DNA of 7,040 nt from an uncultured Collinsella sp. (GTDB lineage: Bacteria > Actinomycetota > Coriobacteriia > Coriobacteriales > Coriobacteriaceae). Shown here in pieces: positions 6,766-7,040 of the stretch. The position numbers and the translations under genes are program-made. The notes under the pieces are model-generated. The model saw only the letters and a program-made list of their open reading frames with translations. It searched no databases and was not told the origin of the DNA. Where the stretch lies: assembly GCA_900554585.1 (NCBI GenBank), contig USHS01000067.1, positions 1 through 7,040 on the forward strand. Reading direction: 5' to 3'. Within the stretch, counting starts at the first letter, position 1; the number at the start of each line of letters is the position of its first letter.

Positions 6766-6804
6766 GGGACGTCCGCGTATTTGCTTCGCAAATCCGCACC
6801 GGCT
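6766..6804 (+). repeat. Palindrome-bearing direct repeat, copy 1
   Basis: This 39-bp unit matches 6896-6934 at 38 of 39 positions (C at 6774, T in the other copy). Its core ATTTGC-TTC-GCAAAT (6779-6793) is a 6-bp palindrome with a three-base centre, extended by GCG/CGC pairing across one T/C mismatch on the plus strand. It starts with GGGACGTC, which contains the palindrome GACGTC. The form resembles REP-like intergenic elements. The minus strand is equally plausible as the functional orientation. Confidence 0.85.
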
Positions 6805-6895
6805 TCAGGCGAGCCCCTCGGCCTCATGAAGCCTCGGGGGAAGACTTTGTTGAGTTGCCGTCCCCGCGTCTCCCGTGCTCGGTGGAGCGGGCAAC

Positions 6896-6934
6896 GGGAC
6901 GTCTGCGTATTTGCTTCGCAAATCCGCACCGGCT
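6896..6934 (+). repeat. Palindrome-bearing direct repeat, copy 2
   Basis: Second copy of the 39-bp unit, exactly 130 bp downstream of the first and differing only at 6904. The palindromic core is 6909-6923. The identity ends sharply after CACCGGCT, and the flanks differ between copies, so the repeat unit is the 39-mer and not the full 130-bp period. Confidence 0.85.
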
Positions 6935-6936
6935 GC

Positions 6937-6954
6937 GGTCGCCTATCGGCGACC
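6937..6954 (+). repeat. Short perfect hairpin next to repeat copy 2
   Basis: GGTCGCC (6937-6943) pairs perfectly with GGCGACC (6948-6954) around TATC. It has no U-run on either strand, so it is not a standard terminator. Copy 1 is likewise followed by an inverted pair: GGCTTCA at 6801-6807, overlapping its last bases, with TGAAGCC at 6827-6833. Each repeat may thus belong to a larger two-hairpin unit. Confidence 0.6.
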
Positions 6955-7003
6955 TTGCCTGCTCGCTATAAACGCTTCGCATTTGCTTTACGCTCGCACC
7001 CTG

Positions 7004-7020
7004 TCGGGTTCGAGTCCCGG
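7004..7020 (+). other. tRNA T-arm-like sequence, possible tRNA 3' remnant or attachment-site relic
   Basis: TCGGG-TTCGAGT-CCCGG forms a 5-bp stem (one G-U pair) around a seven-base loop with the TTCGA(G)T consensus, exactly the shape of a tRNA T-arm. The following 7021-7027 would be the acceptor 3' strand, but its complement CAAAGCG is not found at the expected place about 48 bases upstream, no anticodon arm is seen, and no CCA follows. An intact tRNA ending here is therefore ruled out. Confidence 0.4.
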
Positions 7021-7040
7021 CGCTTTGTTGAAAAAAGCAC

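Larger units (their letters stand above)
6717..7040. other. Intergenic block without a supported gene, rich in short repeats and hairpins
   Basis: No open frame here has a ribosome binding site or a recognisable protein. Frames that cross it read the two repeat copies in different phases, which argues against coding. The block holds a small hairpin at 6748-6761 (GCCGC, loop AAGA, GCGGC), two 39-bp direct repeats, a 7-bp hairpin at 6937-6954, a scrambled-looking fragment at 6971-6986 that reuses GCTTCGC and ATTTGC, and a T-arm-like sequence at 7004-7020. The next gene to the right is outside the window. Confidence 0.7.

Noticed and set aside
6738..6929. Minus-strand frame of 63 codons across the repeat block, and a plus-strand counterpart at 6711-6971.
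   Set aside because: Both read the two 39-bp repeats in different phases and have no ribosome binding site or conserved motif, so they are likely spurious.
6766..6934. CRISPR array.
   Set aside because: There are only two repeats, with a 91-bp gap instead of a short regular spacer, and no cas gene nearby.
6956..7030. Intact tRNA gene ending at the T-arm-like sequence.
   Set aside because: There is no matching acceptor 5' strand, anticodon arm or CCA at the required distances.

Overview
The window looks like a chromosomal segment of a high-GC anaerobic actinobacterium, most likely class Coriobacteriia and of the Collinsella type. That placement is inferred from the protein style: an OmpR/PhoB regulator followed by a kinase, a Tat lipoprotein, a TSCPD protein, diguanylate cyclases with periplasmic-binding-protein partners, and a purB with strong G/C third-position bias. 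It is not based on a database match. Every gene I can support lies on the minus strand, so transcription runs from right to left.

In transcription order: (1) positions 6651-7040 are an intergenic block without a convincing gene. It holds two 39-bp copies of a palindrome-bearing repeat exactly 130 bp apart, other hairpins, and a tRNA T-arm-like sequence at the right edge. (2) purB (adenylosuccinate lyase, 5304-6650) has a clear AAGGAG ribosome binding site, a candidate -10 box, and ends at a textbook rho-independent terminator (5228-5260). (3) A two-gene unit overlaps by ATGA: an exported solute-binding protein of the SBP_bac_3 type (4329-5201), then a membrane diguanylate cyclase with an extracytoplasmic domain, a PAS-like region and an intact GGDEF domain (2533-4332). 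(4) A second two-gene unit overlaps by one base: an 87-residue TSCPD-family protein with four cysteines (2156-2419), then a Tat-signal lipoprotein of unknown function (945-2156). (5) A two-component locus closes the window: an OmpR/PhoB response regulator (70-792) and the first 19 codons of the next gene, probably its sensor kinase (1-58), cut by the window edge.

Functionally, the segment combines purine biosynthesis with signalling. The most interesting unit is the solute-binding protein/diguanylate cyclase pair. It may be a split nutrient sensor in which a captured extracellular ligand controls c-di-GMP synthesis; many bacteria carry these two modules fused in one polypeptide. The repeat block upstream of purB is the least explained DNA. 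I see no CRISPR array, insertion sequence, intact tRNA, rRNA or riboswitch.
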